Positions 1 through 14,300 of a DNA stretch of 64,000 nucleotides are shown piece after piece (position 1 is the stretch's first letter; every line of letters begins with the position of its first letter). The stretch covers positions 22,207,260 through 22,271,259 of the forward strand of contig OZ020313.1 in NCBI GenBank assembly GCA_963971305.1. Reading direction: 5' to 3'. Below the pieces are notes generated by a model. It did no database searches, was not told where the DNA came from, and worked only from the letters and a program-made list of their open reading frames with translations. The position numbers were made by a program, and so were the translations under genes. Source of the stretch: Arcuatula senhousia. Lineage: Eukaryota > Mollusca > Bivalvia > Mytilida > Mytilidae.

Positions 1-789
1 TTCATGTTTTTGGATTATAGAATGAAATTAAAACTATTACAGATAGAGAAAAGTTGTTGCTTGCTTAAATGTTCAGCTCATTTAGCTCTACAAAAGTCTC
101 CATAGGGTCGAAGTTGTCAGATGTCCCCTTTAGGGGTTACGGCCCCTAAAATAACGTTTTTTCATGTTTTTGGCTTATGGAATGAAAACTATAGCAGATA
201 GAGAGAAGCTGTTGCTTGCTTAAATGTTCTGCTTATTTAGCTCTACAAAAGTCTCCATAGGGTCGAAGTTGTCAGATGTCCCCTTATAGGGGTTATGGCC
301 CCTTAGATAATGTTCTTTCATGTTTTTGGCCTATAGAATGAAAACTATAGCAGATAGAGAGAAGCTGTTGCTTGCTTAAATGTTCAGTTCATTTAGCTCT
401 ACAAAAGTTTTCATAGGATCAAAGTTGTCAGATGACCCCTTATAGGGGTTACGGCCCCTAAAATAATGTTCTTTCATGTTTTTGGCCTATAGAATGAAAA
501 CTACAGCAGATAGAGAGAAGCTGTTGCTTGCTTAAATGTTCAGTTCATTTAGCTCTACAAAAGTTTTCATAGGGTCAAAGTTGTCAGATGACCCCTTATA
601 GGGGTCATTGCCCTTAAAATAATGTTTTTTCATGATTTGGGCCTACGGCTACAGAATGAAAACTATAGTAGATAGTGATAAGCTGTTACTTGCTTAAATG
701 TTCAGCTCATTTAGCTCTAGAAAAGTCTATATACTTATAGGGTCGAAATCAAGACAAGGTGAGCGATTCAGGCTCCTGGGAGCCTCTTG
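1..789 (+). mobile_element. Family A element, 3' part (cut by window edge)
   Basis: Five imperfect tandem units of about 156 bp (each with a TTGCTTGCTTAAATGTTCAG-like core, e.g. near 55, 212, 368, 524) are followed by the family A end: AGGTGAGCGATTCAGG, a GGCTCC/GGAGCC hairpin and CTTG at 786-789. The head lies outside the window. No coding capacity. Confidence 0.75.
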
Positions 790-960
790 TTATACTTCAA
801 TGACCCTGTGAACTTAGGTCTTTTTGAAGATGTTAACTTTTTTGTAAGACTTTAGTGGAAAATGTTTCACTTGAAAAATCTTAATATACTAAGTTCCTAA
901 GCATAACATTGGACCTTGACCTTATGTTTACACTTTCATTACTTCATGGTAGAATTTTGT
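790..960 (+). repeat. Family M dispersed repeat fragment
   Basis: A unit containing GTGAACTTAGG, TGTAAGACTTT.GTGGAAAATG and ACCTTGACC. Related units recur at 4640-5110, 6100-6215 and 45955-46465, each about 165-185 bp long. Non-coding; family unknown to me. Confidence 0.5.
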
Positions 961-971
961 GTTCAGTTTTT

Positions 972-1795
972 AGCTCACCTGGACCAAAGGTCCATGTGAG
1001 CTATTGCCATCACTTGGCGTCTGTCGTTGTCTGTTAACAATTTTCAAAAATCTTCTCCTCTAAAACTACTAAACAGAATTTAATGAAACTTGATATGAAT
1101 GATATTTAGGGTGTTCTGTACCAAACTTGTGTTTCGATTTTTGATCCGTCAAAAAACATGGCCACCATTACTAAAAATAGACATGGGGGGTCAGACTACT
1201 GATTTTGGCTTGTAAATCAAAAGGTATAAGTGATAGATGAAATTTGATGCCACCTTACTGCTTCAGCATCAAAAGTTCTTCAAAAGTCTCCATTAGGTCA
1301 AAGTTGTCAGATGATCCCTTAAAGGGGTTACAGCCCCTTAAAGGTGAAAATAGCGTTTTTTTCATGTTTTAGGCTTATAGAATGAAAACTATTTCAGAGT
1401 GAGAAAAGCTGTTGCCTGCTTATATGTTCAGCTCATTTAGCTCTACAAAAGTCTTCATAGGGTCCAAGTTGTCAGATGACCCCATTTAGGGGTTACAGCC
1501 CCTTAAAGGCAAAAAATAGTGTTTTTGGCCTATAGAATGAAAACTATTGCAGATAGTGAAAAGCTGTTGCTTGCTTAAATGTTAAGCTCACTTTGCCATA
1601 GGGTCGAAGTTGTCAGATGACCCGTTATAGGGGTTACAGCCCCTTAAAGACGAAAAATAGTGTTTTTGGCCTATAGAATTAAATCTATTGCAGATAGAGA
1701 AAAGCTTGATTGTTCAGCTTATTAAGCTCTACAAAGTTCTTCATAAGGTTGATATCAAGATCAGATGAGGGATTCAGGCTCCTGGGAGCCTCTTG
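972..1795 (+). mobile_element. Family A element, complete
   Basis: Head AGCTCACCTGGACC folds with the adjacent GGTCCATGTGAGCT. Then comes TTGGCGTCTGTCGTTGTC, a lead block and three degenerate ~156-bp units. It ends with TCAGATGAGGGATTCAGG, the GGCTCC/GGAGCC hairpin and CTTG. It is preceded by TTTT and followed by TTT. Non-coding. Confidence 0.75.
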
Positions 1796-2243
1796 TTTAA
1801 GGTCAAGTCAGTTTTTCATGAACTATGATATCTAGAATCACTATAGTTGGTCCACTGATTCCTTTCTGGTGGTTAGATTTGATTCTGTCACCTGCCTTTA
1901 GTGTCCTTCTATTCTCAAGGACTAAAGGCCTAAAATGACCTTTAATGACTTTGACAGTGATGCTGACAGGTGAGACGTAGTTTTAGTGGCCACACTTGTG
2001 TAAAGGTCCATATCTCAGCATCTGTAAGTGATATTAAAATGATATTGGGTCAGAGGGTACATCTTTTTATGTAGTAATTATTTCAAAAATGATATTTTAC
2101 AATATTTTATGAAAAAGATAAAGAGTAGTGAGGTAATTTTGGTATGTCATAATGCAAAAGCCTTGTGGGATACAAAATGGGTAATAGATGAGTATAGTAT
2201 CTAATTTTGATTCTATTTAAAAGATGAGTTCTATTCAATTTAG
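1796..2243. other. Intron sequence, little recognised
   Basis: Upstream intron of exon A. A short block near 1815-1870 (ACTATGATATCTAGAATC) recurs near 46520-46580. The rest shows no gene, RNA or clear repeat. Confidence 0.5.
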
Positions 2244-2389
2244 GCATACACAAGTGTTGGTAAGGCTGCCTTGATACTAAAGGATCACATAGACTTAGCT
2301 AAACACATGAACACTATATGTTTCCATACCAAGATGGTAGACTTCCTGGACCAGATGCTGGTAGAGACGTCAGACTTGTCAATTTATTG
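2244..2389 (+). CDS. NCKAP1: NCKAP1 exon A
   Basis: Acceptor ...caatttag, donor TG|gtaggt. The frame opens at 2244 as [15 protein letters not shown] and runs through [18 protein letters not shown]. It is 48 codons plus two bases; the split Cys closes on the first base of the next exon. The previous exon is not in the window, so the phase at the left end is inferred from the conserved reading frame. Confidence 0.93.
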
Positions 2390-5300
2390 GTAGGTAGTGA
2401 GTAAGCAAAAGTAAATGTGTCTTCTGGCATTGTTTTTAGAAGTTTAAATTTTCTTCATATAAATAGTTTTCTCAAAGGATTTAAGCTTTGAAAGTTTGTC
2501 AACGTCATTTAATTTGGACAACTCTGTATTCGAGTCAATGCCCTAAAAGCACCAAAATGTCTCAAAAACAATAAGTATTACAAGGAAAAAACTTTGTTCA
2601 GAACTATTCAGGTTATCAAACTATATCCCCACATGAGTTTTTATTGGTCCTCCACATACATGTAAATCTGTATGATTTATATTTATAATGTTTTTTTTTT
2701 TCTAGTTTTTATACCCAAATATATGAGCACCAGTTCAAACAGTGTATGGAGTTTCCAGCACAGCACAGATATAGTATTGTTTTTCCAATGATTTGTGCCC
2801 ATTTTATGAATGCTACTCATGAACTTTGTCCTGAAGAGGTATGACCATCGCTTCATTTTTGACAAATATTTTTTTTATTAAAAGTAAATATTCAGGTCTG
2901 AAGAAAACCAGAAAGCAGATTTCAAAAATATTTTAAAAATTCATGCAACGAGGTCTGAGAATCCACATCAGTCATGCCATAAGATGTTAACACAGGAGCA
3001 ATTCAAGTTAACACCTCATCTCCAGACTATTGTGTGGGATTGTCCCATCATTTACACATTTCATCTGACTGTTATTTGGGACTGTCCCATTGTTAGCATG
3101 TTTTGTCCAACTGTTGTGTGGGACTGTCCCAGTGTTAACACAATTTCGCCCAACTGTTGTGTGGGACTGTCACAGTGTTAACACATTTTCACCCAACTGT
3201 TGTGTGGGACTGTCCCAGTGTTAACACATTTTCACCAAACTGTTGTGTGGGACTGTCCCAGTGTTAACACATTTTCACCCAACTGTTGTGTGGGACTGTC
3301 CCAGTGTTAACACATTTTCACCCAACTGTTGTGTGGGACTGTCACAGTGTTAACACATTTTCACCCAACTGTTGTGTGGAACTGTCACAGTGTTAACACA
3401 TTTTCACCCAACTGTTGTGTGGGACTGTCCCAGTGTTAATACATTTTCACCCAACTGTTGTGTGGGACTGTCCCAGTGTTAATACATTTTCACCCAACTG
3501 TTGTGTGGGACTGTCCCAGTGTTTCATTTAACTGTGGATATTCTCTGACTTGTTATCAAAAGTAGACAGATACAGATCAAACAGATTTACAATCACAAAT
3601 GATTTGGCCTTGAATTATCAATTTAAAACAAATAACGTGCAATCCAAAGATAAATATTTTTATGAGAGAATAAGTTTGTTTTCAGTAAGTATGAGAATGT
3701 ATTGATCTATTTGTGACAGGTTGTTGAAGAAGGATCTTGTTCAATAAATTGGATTTATGACTTGACATGTATTATGAATCCGTTATATCTTATTTATGTT
3801 TTCATTGTTACAGCGGCACTCCATAGGGACTACAAGTGTACAATACACACACTGGTTCCTGAAAGAAATGTCAGATGAAGTAAACCAGGTTATTACTGCC
3901 ATCTGTGAAGAGCAATGTATGCTGAGTGATAAGGTATTAGTTCTGAGTAAAACAAATGTCATGAATACAGTATATCAAAAAAGATGTGTGCATGTATTTC
4001 ATTATTTTTACAAACAAACAAAGATTCTTTGCTGTCTACCTGTTTCTAAGACTAAGATCTTTTTTGGCAAATTATACCCAAACTCATTAAAGAGGGGCTA
4101 TATTGTAATCACCTTGTCCATCTGTTCAATTTTGTAACAGATTTCTTTGCTTTTACTGAAGGGATGGATTTCAATTTTGGTATACAGCTTTAACTTGCTT
4201 GATGAATTGTACTTTGCCTCCTCTTTTCCTCTTTAGATCACCTCACAAAGTGAGTAAGGCTTATGTGATACCCAGGCATCTGCATGCACAAATGTTTACA
4301 TAAGAAGGTTAAGGTCCATTCCGACTTATAGACAAATGGCACATCAACCATATTGGTATGGTAGGCGCATGTGACCTATATTTTCTGCATGAATGACCAC
4401 TTACAGAATAAAGGTTAAAGTCCATTCCCACTTAGAGACAAGGTAACCACATCAACCATATTGGTATGGTAGGCGCATGTGACCTATATTTTCTGCATGA
4501 ATGACCACTTACAGAATAAAGGTTAAAGTCCATTCCGACTTAGAGACAAGGTAACCACATCCACCATATTGGTATGTAGGGGCACCTAGTGATACTGAGA
4601 ACAATGCATGCCTAGGATGCTGGCTGTGACCTATATTTCAAGCTCAAGTGGCGCTGTGAACTTAGGTCTTTTTTTCAGGCTGTAAACTTCTTTGTAAGAC
4701 TTTTTGTGGAAAATGAATTTCATGAAAATATAATAGCTAGACATCTGATATTTTGTATGCAGACATTAGGGTTATGGTCTTTGCATCCATAAGTCACCAT
4801 GACGTGTGAGATCGACCCCATTTTCATGCTTCAATTACTTTGTGAACTTAGGCCTTTTTTGAGGCCATAAATGTCTTTGTAAGAGTTTTGTGGAAGATGA
4901 ATTACTTGAAAAGTATAATAGCTAGTCATTTTCATAAAGAGAGTTTTGGTTGTGGTCTATGCAACTGTCACCATGATGTGACCCTGACTCCATCTTCATG
5001 CTTCAGTGATTTGGTGAACTTGGATCTTTATATGGGTCGTAAATTTCTTTGTAAGACTTTTGTGGAAAATTATTTTCTTGAAAAGAATAATAGCTAGGTG
5101 TCTGATATTGAGGATATCTATGAATCATTTTAGGATTTTTGTGTCTTTTACCGTGTCTTTTATGGAAAATAATGAGATGTGGAAAAAATGTACACCACAC
5201 AGCTCACATAACAAACGGTAATTTAGGAAAACCACAATGGAAAACCGCTAGCAGCCTTCAACAAGGCTAGTAGGAGCTGCTCGCCATTCTGCAAATGGCC

Positions 5301-8300
5301 CATGGTTTAAATAAAATGCACATAATTCAAATCCAGTCCTGAAATAGTCACAGATAGACCCTTCTTAAACATTATGAACAGAAAACATCAAAAAGACAAG
5401 TGCAAACAAAAGCTTTGTCAAAGATTCCTGGCTGAGAACAGGCACATGTAAAATGTAGCAGGGTTAAACTAGTTTTTTGGGCCCAATCTTCCTCCTATAA
5501 ATATTCTTAGACAAAGCACAAAAATTATGTTAAGTCAGAGTGTTTCTTAATACCTATGATGTACACAGAAAAATGTCATTCAGTCACCTGCCAAATGACC
5601 TTGACTTAGTTTATTATTAACCTCTGATCTCAAGACCTCAAAGGGCTAGGTAAACGTTTAATACCATTGGGATTGTGCCAACAGAGGAGAATAAATGAAT
5701 GAATAGTTGAATAACCAAGTATTTTGATGTTGCTCGCAGGCAAGACATACTTTAGTCTTATCTCTTCTTTGTATATCATGAATATGAATATGTCAATAAT
5801 AAGAATTATCTCTTGAAGCTTTTACCAAAACATAGTGCTGATGTAATAATCAAAACAGCTCAGAAAAACAAACCACAGGACAAGAAAAGGAAACCCATAG
5901 TAGAACCACAGAAACCAGGGGAAGAAAGTGTCAGAAAAAATAGAGAGAATTTCACAAGGTTTGTAGAAAACCCTTCAATACAACTATTTTCAGTCAATGA
6001 CATTTTTGTCTTGTACAAAAGCAATGGAATGGGAGACAAAGGTTATAATTTCTGGCTGCCATTTCATTCATAACAGTGTAAAAAACATATTTACAAGTTT
6101 TTTGGATAGATTTCTTAAAAATATTATTCATCTTATACACATTTGATTGTGGTCTATGTATCTGTAACCTTGTCATGAGATATTTACCTCATTTTAATGC
6201 TTTAACGTACACTTAAAATATTGTCAAGTTTTATATCCCCCAAACAAACAAATTATAGGAATCACCCTGTCTGTCTGTCTGTCCACATACCTTGTTATAT
6301 TCAGTTGTCATTGTCAAGTCTGTTTCAGTAATTGATACATATTCCTATCTATGGACAGGCCTGGGGTCAATTACATGGCAATGTAATGCATTACATTACC
6401 ATTACTTTGATATTTTGACCATTACATTACCTATGTGACCTATATTTTCCCCATAATTGATCATGTACAGAAAAATGGTAGAAGTGTATTCCCACTTACT
6501 GACAAGTGTGACATCAATCATATTGGTATGATATGTGCACCTAGTGATGCTTAGAACAATGCATGCTTTGGATGCTGGCATTGACCTATATTTTCCGCAT
6601 GAATGACCTCTTATAGAAGAATGGTAAGTTAAAGTCCATTCCTTCTGACTGACAAGTGCTTAATACAACCATGTTGATGCTTTTGTGATTGGGGAAAAAA
6701 ATAAATGTTGCCATATGGGGCATTATGTCTTTTGGACATATTCTTGTTCAGCATAAAAACAGCCAGCAGGTACCCTCAATGTGACAAGTGGTCACTGCTA
6801 CTTGTTTTGGTACAAGATAAAAGTACAATGCATACAATATCAATTTGAAACCAATCCTAAATATGCAAAGAAAACCCTCTTTTGGACATAGAACACATAA
6901 CACATAAAGACGAAAAGAACATTCAAAAGCTTGGATAGAGGTTCCTAGTTAAGACAGGCACATATAAAATATTTCTGTAAAATGAACTAGTTTGTTGGTC
7001 TTATTCTTATATGTACCCCCATTGGTAAGCTTTTACAAAGCGCAAAATTACACCTAACACATTAAAGTCATAATAAATCAATCAATCAAAATATGCCAAG
7101 TATCATACATGTATAAATGTTGGAATAATGAGAATGTTTATATTTTGGCTGAATTGATTTTAAAGGCTTTATATTAATATTTTATTTATCTTTCTTTATC
7201 AGGATGGAAAGACATGTCACCTGTCTACTTAGTTTGCAGCCTAATGCTTAATTATAATGGTTATAAAAACATTAATTCTGCCATTTTTGTGTAAATGCCA
7301 TCTTATTTGTTATTAATACTATTGGGGGATCCACATTTGGGCTAATTGACAATACGTTTGGGCCAAAAAAAGATTACGTTTGGGCTAATAGCGGTCGACG
7401 TTTGGGCTAAAGCTTAATTGGGCAATATACAGGTAACTAAAGGTAAATATTATAAAATTCTGTATATTTTCTTATTATTTTACAAAGACATAAAATGTAC
7501 ATGATAAAGTTTTATTAACAGCACTAAAGTTTGTTAAAGTTAAAATCACGCTAAACATGCTAAAAGCATAAAACTATAGAAACACAGTCAATGCAGACTT
7601 TAAAGACGGGTACCTACACGGAACTTGTAGCTTGCAGAAACTGATGTCTGCATTAGCTTCCTGTCCTGAATTTCATGTGCATTTCAAACAAAGAGTCAAG
7701 CTTTTCCTGGTCCTTCTTTTTCAATACAGCTTTAGTGTCAAGTGTTCTGATTTTAATGTATATCATTGCTTGAATATTTATTAGTACCTCAATAAACAGA
7801 AATCTGCTACTAGTTAAAACTGGTATACGCAAGTACTTGATTTTCCATTTTTTTGTTGTAATATTTTTTTCTTCAAAATTTGAAATTTTTATCTCCTAAA
7901 TGTATATAATGTGTAAAGACTTTGGTAGATATCTACCTTTATTTACCTGTTCAGGTAAATATCTAATTAGCCCAAACGTCAAGTGCAATAAGCCCAAATG
8001 AAAATCTGTATTTTTGAATTTTTAGCCCAAATGTAATGCACCCATACTAATAGTCTACTGACTGTCTTAAAATCATATAATTATTTATTGTTGTTTCAAT
8101 GGTCAAAAGGAAATTAAATTTATAAATTTAGTTTTAATGGCACATTCATATATCTAGAACCTTAGACTTAAATTTAATGAAACTTGGAATGCAGATTGTT
8201 GAGTAAGTGTTTAACATCTGCATATCCATTTACACTTGATTTTGCACTTCTGGTTCAGTTACTTCCACATTTTTTACATAGTAAGTTTTTTGAAAATGTT

Positions 8301-11300
8301 TCAATTTCTCAAGATCAGTTTGTCTCAGGTTAACAGATTTTGTGATTTCTTAGTGATAGTGTACCCCATCTGCCTCTCAATCATTTGACCTTGGCCTTAA
8401 AATTCTAGTTGAGTGACATTTTACAATACATGTATACTGTGGATTCATTTATTTTCTTGGATACCAATTTTTTTTTTTGTTTGATGAAAAAGGACCATTT
8501 TGTGGATTCTTAAATAAGTGGTTCTGAAGTTTGCAGCATGCAGATCAATGTTACCTTTTTGTGGGGTATCAACAAAAAACACAAAAATTGATACCCAGAA
8601 TAATAATGAAACCACAGAAATATACACTTGTATGATCATTTAATTATTTCTTTTAGGTAGATAAAACTTGAAATGCAGATATGTCTGATTATAAACAAAG
8701 GCCAAATTTTTATAGGTTTTCTTATTTTAATGTTGAATTCCAGTTTTATTTAATATCTTGTTTACTTAACTTTCCACTTTTCAAACAAATTATAGCTGCA
8801 TTATATATCATATTAGTTAAATGTTATTTAGTCATTAGAAATCAATGGTAGTGATATCTATCAAATTAAAACGCATTCATTCTTAAACAGGACAAAATCA
8901 ATTGACGTATTTCTGCATCTTATTACAGGATGGACAAGTTACACATGGCTCTTACAGAGTTATGTTATGCTATTAACTACTGCAATGTGATACAGGTGTG
9001 GGAGCATGGATTTGTGCCACGAGAATTTTTCTTGCAGCATTTAGAAAACCGATTCAATAAGTAAGTATATTACATATGGTGTGTTAAGTCCTAATTTTGA
9101 TTGGCTCATCTAGACAATGTCCCCACAAAATAGTCTCTGTATATATTCTATTTTTAAAGCATATTTGAGGCTTGTTACTATTTTTAAAGCATATTTAAGG
9201 CATGTTACTATTTATAAAGCATATTTAAGGCTTGTTTCTAAAAATAGATCTGGATATACTCTTCTGACTCCGCTCGTGCTGTTAGATTGATTTGAGATTT
9301 TTACATGTTTTAATGTTGGGTTAAAAGAAATAAAGTTCTATTTCTTCGAATTCTTCTGTAATGACTATCAATGAGTCAATAATATATGATGCAATTTATT
9401 ATTCAAAATTTAAATAAATAGAGAAAAATTCATATGTAATATAACAATTAAGGACTTTTAACTCTGTCAATACGTAGTTATATGGACCTGTAGAAAAATA
9501 TTGACCTCGGACTTCGTCCTCTGTCAATATTTTCCCCTATGGTCCATATAACAATGTATTGACCTCGTTAAAAGTCCTTATTTGATAAATATATATAGAA
9601 TATTATGTACTTTCCTTTTTGATACTATCTATATCTAGGTGAGTATCAGACGAGTCTATTACGAGACTAGATGTAGATAGTATCAAAAAGGAAAGTATAT
9701 AATATTCTTTTTATCGGTAATGACGTCACAGTTATCAAGTGCTCCCACCTGATATTTTCTTGTATCACGGACTGTCCATGATACTAAAAAATATCAGGCA
9801 GATGAGATCAAAGGGAAAAGCCGCTTATTACCGATAATAATAAATCCATAATATGTTGGTTTTGTAAATTAATAATGGTTTGATTTCAAGACCTTATAAG
9901 AAATTTCTGACAATTTTACCCAGTCTTTGAACTGCAATTTTAAGTAGTTTTTTCATAGACACCTTTGTAAAATTTCAAATTTCTTCATAAGCCCACAGGA
10001 TTTTATGCGTCCTTGGACTTCAGGTCTACCACAAATTTGGCACACTGAATTTTTCTACATGTAGCTTGTAAACAACTATTTCTTGCCTGCATCTGGACCT
10101 ATTTTTTACAAGGGTCCTCACCACACCTTGAATTGTCAGATGAAATTGCCAATTTGTAAAGTATACGTAATTGAGCGCCTCTAGCAGTTGTTACGTAACG
10201 TCATAATGTGCTCCATCAAATGGCGCAATGTTCGACGCTTCACCTTTGTTTCGGATTTTTTTTTATTCATCATGTCGTCATATTTTACTGATATTTTCTG
10301 CCGATACAATCGTGCGAGGTAACATAAGTCTAGCCTTATTAGCCACAAGTCATCATTTTCTATAAAAGAAATAAATTTTGTGCCAAATTTTCTCTTCTAT
10401 ATTTCATATCATCACATTTTACCAGAACGGCACCGGCAAGGGTATAATTTGGTATTGTGAGATACTATAGTAGTCTAGTGAGGGAATCGACAAAGTATTG
10501 AAGCTGTATCGACGAAGAAAACAGCAAAGCAAATCATTTTTCAAATTTATAAGAATGTTCTATAAACTACAAGAAACAAACAACATGAACAAAGAAAATG
10601 TACTACTGTCTGAAGAAATTCAATTTATGTGACCACTTTAAGAAAAAAACAACATAAAAGGCAATCTTTTGCTTTTGCTATTTTTTTTTTCATAAATAAA
10701 GTGGAAATTGTGGATAGTAGACATGATGACTAAAAAATCACTTTTTATAAAACTTAATGGCATTCTGTTTCACTTCTCATCAGACCTAACCAATCCCTTT
10801 GTCACAGAAATTTTAACATATAAAAATTGTTAATTTAGGGGCAATTTTTTGTGAAAAGTCTTCACCTCAAATAATGTTAATTTTGCTGGGCCCGCATGAA
10901 TGAAAGTAATAAAAGACTAAGAGACTATATATTGTACTTGGATGAACAATTTCAAATGTCCAAGAGAAAAGACAAAACAAAAATCAAGGAAGACATACAA
11001 GAAAAAATCAAGATCGCAATAGACTGGACTTAGTACAGGCATTTAAAAAGAAATTATACATGGGATAAACCAGGTTTTATGCTGCCAAACCAAGAGATAT
11101 TTTAAAATTTTTAACCCTTAAACTATAAGCACATACATGTATCTGCACTTTACTCATTGATAAAATACCATTTAAGTCCCGTACGGGGCCCGGGATGCGA
11201 ATTGGCCCGCAGCAGAGCCTAGCTTGTCATAAAAGGCAACTAAGGGTCTTTGGATTCTGACATTGGTGTTAGTGCTTCGCCCACAGTGTGTGTACCCTAC

Positions 11301-14300
11301 GTGGATGAATAGGGTAGCCCTTGTCTGTGAAGGTTGACGTTTAAAACTAGAACATTGGGGTAAACTGCATTTTTTTGCTAATAACTCAAAAAGGGTGACA
11401 GATTTTTAAAGTTTGATTGAGAACAAAAGTGATCAGCACCTTAAGATCCACCTGCTCTGAAATTTTGCAGGTGACCCAACAACCCATGAAAGAGTTATTG
11501 CCCTTATATTTTAATTTTTTATGAATTTTGCACTTAAAAAAATGTTTTAAGCTCAATCTTAAAATCTATAAGAGATATTTTAGAAATGTGAATTGCATAT
11601 TGTTAAGCACATTATGATGTACAAGATATGAAATAAGGTCAAGATTGTAATACTGTTCATTTTAGAGGTTATTCCTCTTAGAATGTTGAAGGAAAGAAAA
11701 TTATTGAAAGAATATTACTCTGTACAATTATTACTACATTAAGTCAAACCATATTGTCAGATGACCCCCCTTATTAAACTTATGACCCTTTCAATATCAA
11801 ATAGATTTTGCCTAATAACCTTTACTTCAGGCACATATGTCAGGTGAGCGATTCAGGCTCCTGGGAACCTCTTGTTCATTTTTAGTCTGATTTTCAAAAT
11901 CCTTTTTTCATTGGATTCCTTATGAAAATCCTTGCCTTTTTTGTAGTGGGATTTGCAATATCTTTTACCGTTTTTGAGAAATTAGGGGTCAAAGGGCCAA
12001 AAATGTCAATTAATACATTATACATGTATATAAATAAGGCTTTTTGTATTAGATGTTGATGTAAATATATATGTGTCAAAAACACAGAATGCATGTGTCA
12101 AAAAGCTTTGTAAGTCCACCATGGGCTTCATGTGACCAAAGCAATGGACTATCCATATTGGGCCTCCAACGTACAGGGTTCAACTTGAAGGGTGTAGCTT
12201 TTTATTTTACTTAGGAGACATACTCATAAGGATATGTCCCAACCACATGGATAAGTTTTTTATGTTACTTCTCTTTACAACAAAGTGTGATCCGTTATAA
12301 CAGGTATTTTTGCACTATAGAACAGCTGTTGCTTTAACTGTCAGGTTACAAGTATTTACAAAAAGTCTCTATTGAGAGCATATCTATGGAACATATAGAA
12401 TTTATTGATCTTTCAATGTCAAAAATAGTTCTTTCTTTATTAGATAAAAACTATATTTCAGAGAAACTTGCTGCTGCCTTAATGAGTTTATTTTTGATAA
12501 TTATTGTTATTGATTTTTATTTTGTAAGTCAATCTTTACTAATAGAAGAAGCCATACATGAAATTTGACATGTGGGTTTGTACATATAATGACAAGGTAA
12601 TTATTACATAGATGCATATGAAATACCGATTTTTCCCAGTGAAATAAAATCTGGTAAATTCACAATGTGAAATAACAAAAATATTTTCACTCTTGCGTCC
12701 TTTCCGGTCAAACTCAATTATGACGTCGTGAATTGTATTGCGTTGTCGGCATGACTCCTGCGGTCTATATTCATACGCCATTCAAATAAATTTATTAAAA
12801 ACTTTTTATTAGCGCCATTTTATCTATGTAATAAATACGATAATCAATTAGGTCTCATGAATACCCAAAATATGATCACTCGTGCGGGAACGCACTGAGA
12901 TTTAACTCGTGCGCGGAACAAGTTCCGCGCACTCGTATAAATCTGTGTGCGTTCACCGACTCGTGATCATATTTTGGTTATTCACTCGACCCAATTAATT
13001 ATCCTATAAGTAATTTAGGGTCTTGTTCTTTTTTCTTTACAGAGCATTAGTAGGTATGATGATGTACAACCCAGACACAACAGAGATAGCAAAACCTTCA
13101 GAATTACTTAACAGTGTTAGGGCAGTCATGAATGTTCTACAAAGTCTGGAAAATTATGGTTAGTATGATAATAGTAAATAGTCATACATTGATTTGGATT
13201 GTTTATCTTCTGCAAACAAAGTGTTTGAGATAAAAATCCAGGCTATTTGTCTTTCTGTCCATATATACACATCATATATATATATTGTACTTAGCATAAC
13301 CTAAAAAAACATTCTCAGAGGGGATTGAATGATGTCTCCTATTATTGGATTCTGTTGTGCTTAAGAAGTGATGTACCTTATAAAAATGCAAGAAGTTGAT
13401 TATGAGAGTTATAGCAATCACTGTTGACAAATTTTATGCCTGGCCTACAAAGTAAAAGGGCATATAGCATGTATAGTGTTTGGGTCCATTCATCCGTCTG
13501 TTAATCCATCCATTCGTCTGTTCCAAATCTTTAAATTCCTGCTTACTGACAAGTGCCACACCATCCATATTGGTATGGTAGGTGCACATAGTGATGCTAA
13601 GCTCAATGCATGCATCAGATGCTGGATTTGACCTATATTTTCTGCATGGATAACCACTTACATAAGAATGGTTAAAGTTCATTCCTGCTAACAGGCAATT
13701 ACTACATCAACCAAATTGGTATGGTAGGTGCATCTAGGGATGCTTAGCAAGATATATAGCTCAGATGCTGACTGTGACCTATTATTTCTGCATGAATTAG
13801 CACTAAAAATGTTTAAAAGTTCAAGTCAATTCTTGTAAAGGACAATAATGGTAATGAGGTGAGCTTTGTAATTGATAGATTACACAGAAGTGTGTTAAAT
13901 TTAAAGGTGAAGCACCCTGTCTTGTTTTCAACTTATCGAACTATTTTACTAAATGATCATGCATAGAGCTAAAACATAAATGACAAGCATATGATATTGA
14001 TTTAAATTTTCAGTTAATATAGATATAGCAAGAGTATTTAACAGTGTACTGCCTCAACAGACCCAGCATATAGACAGTTTTTCTGGTGAGAAGACTATCA
14101 CTGCAAATTACACTAACTGGTAGGTTTCAATTTTTATATGACAGCAAAATTTTGTAACTGTATAATGTTGAGTAGATGTCATATACTGTCATTTTGGTTG
14201 TCCGGGGACATTTGTCTGTCTGTCTGTTCATCCCAAATCAGGTTTACCTTCAGGTTGAAGCTGACTTTCCTTGAAGGAAGTGTGATATTATCTTATAGCT

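Noticed and set aside
2683..2865. Minus-strand 60-codon ORF
   Set aside because: Shadow of NCKAP1 exon B, which has the conserved protein on the + strand.
3020..3525. 65-codon ORF in the 43-bp array as a repeat protein gene
   Set aside because: The period is not a multiple of three, so the frame shifts from unit to unit and the ORF soon stops.
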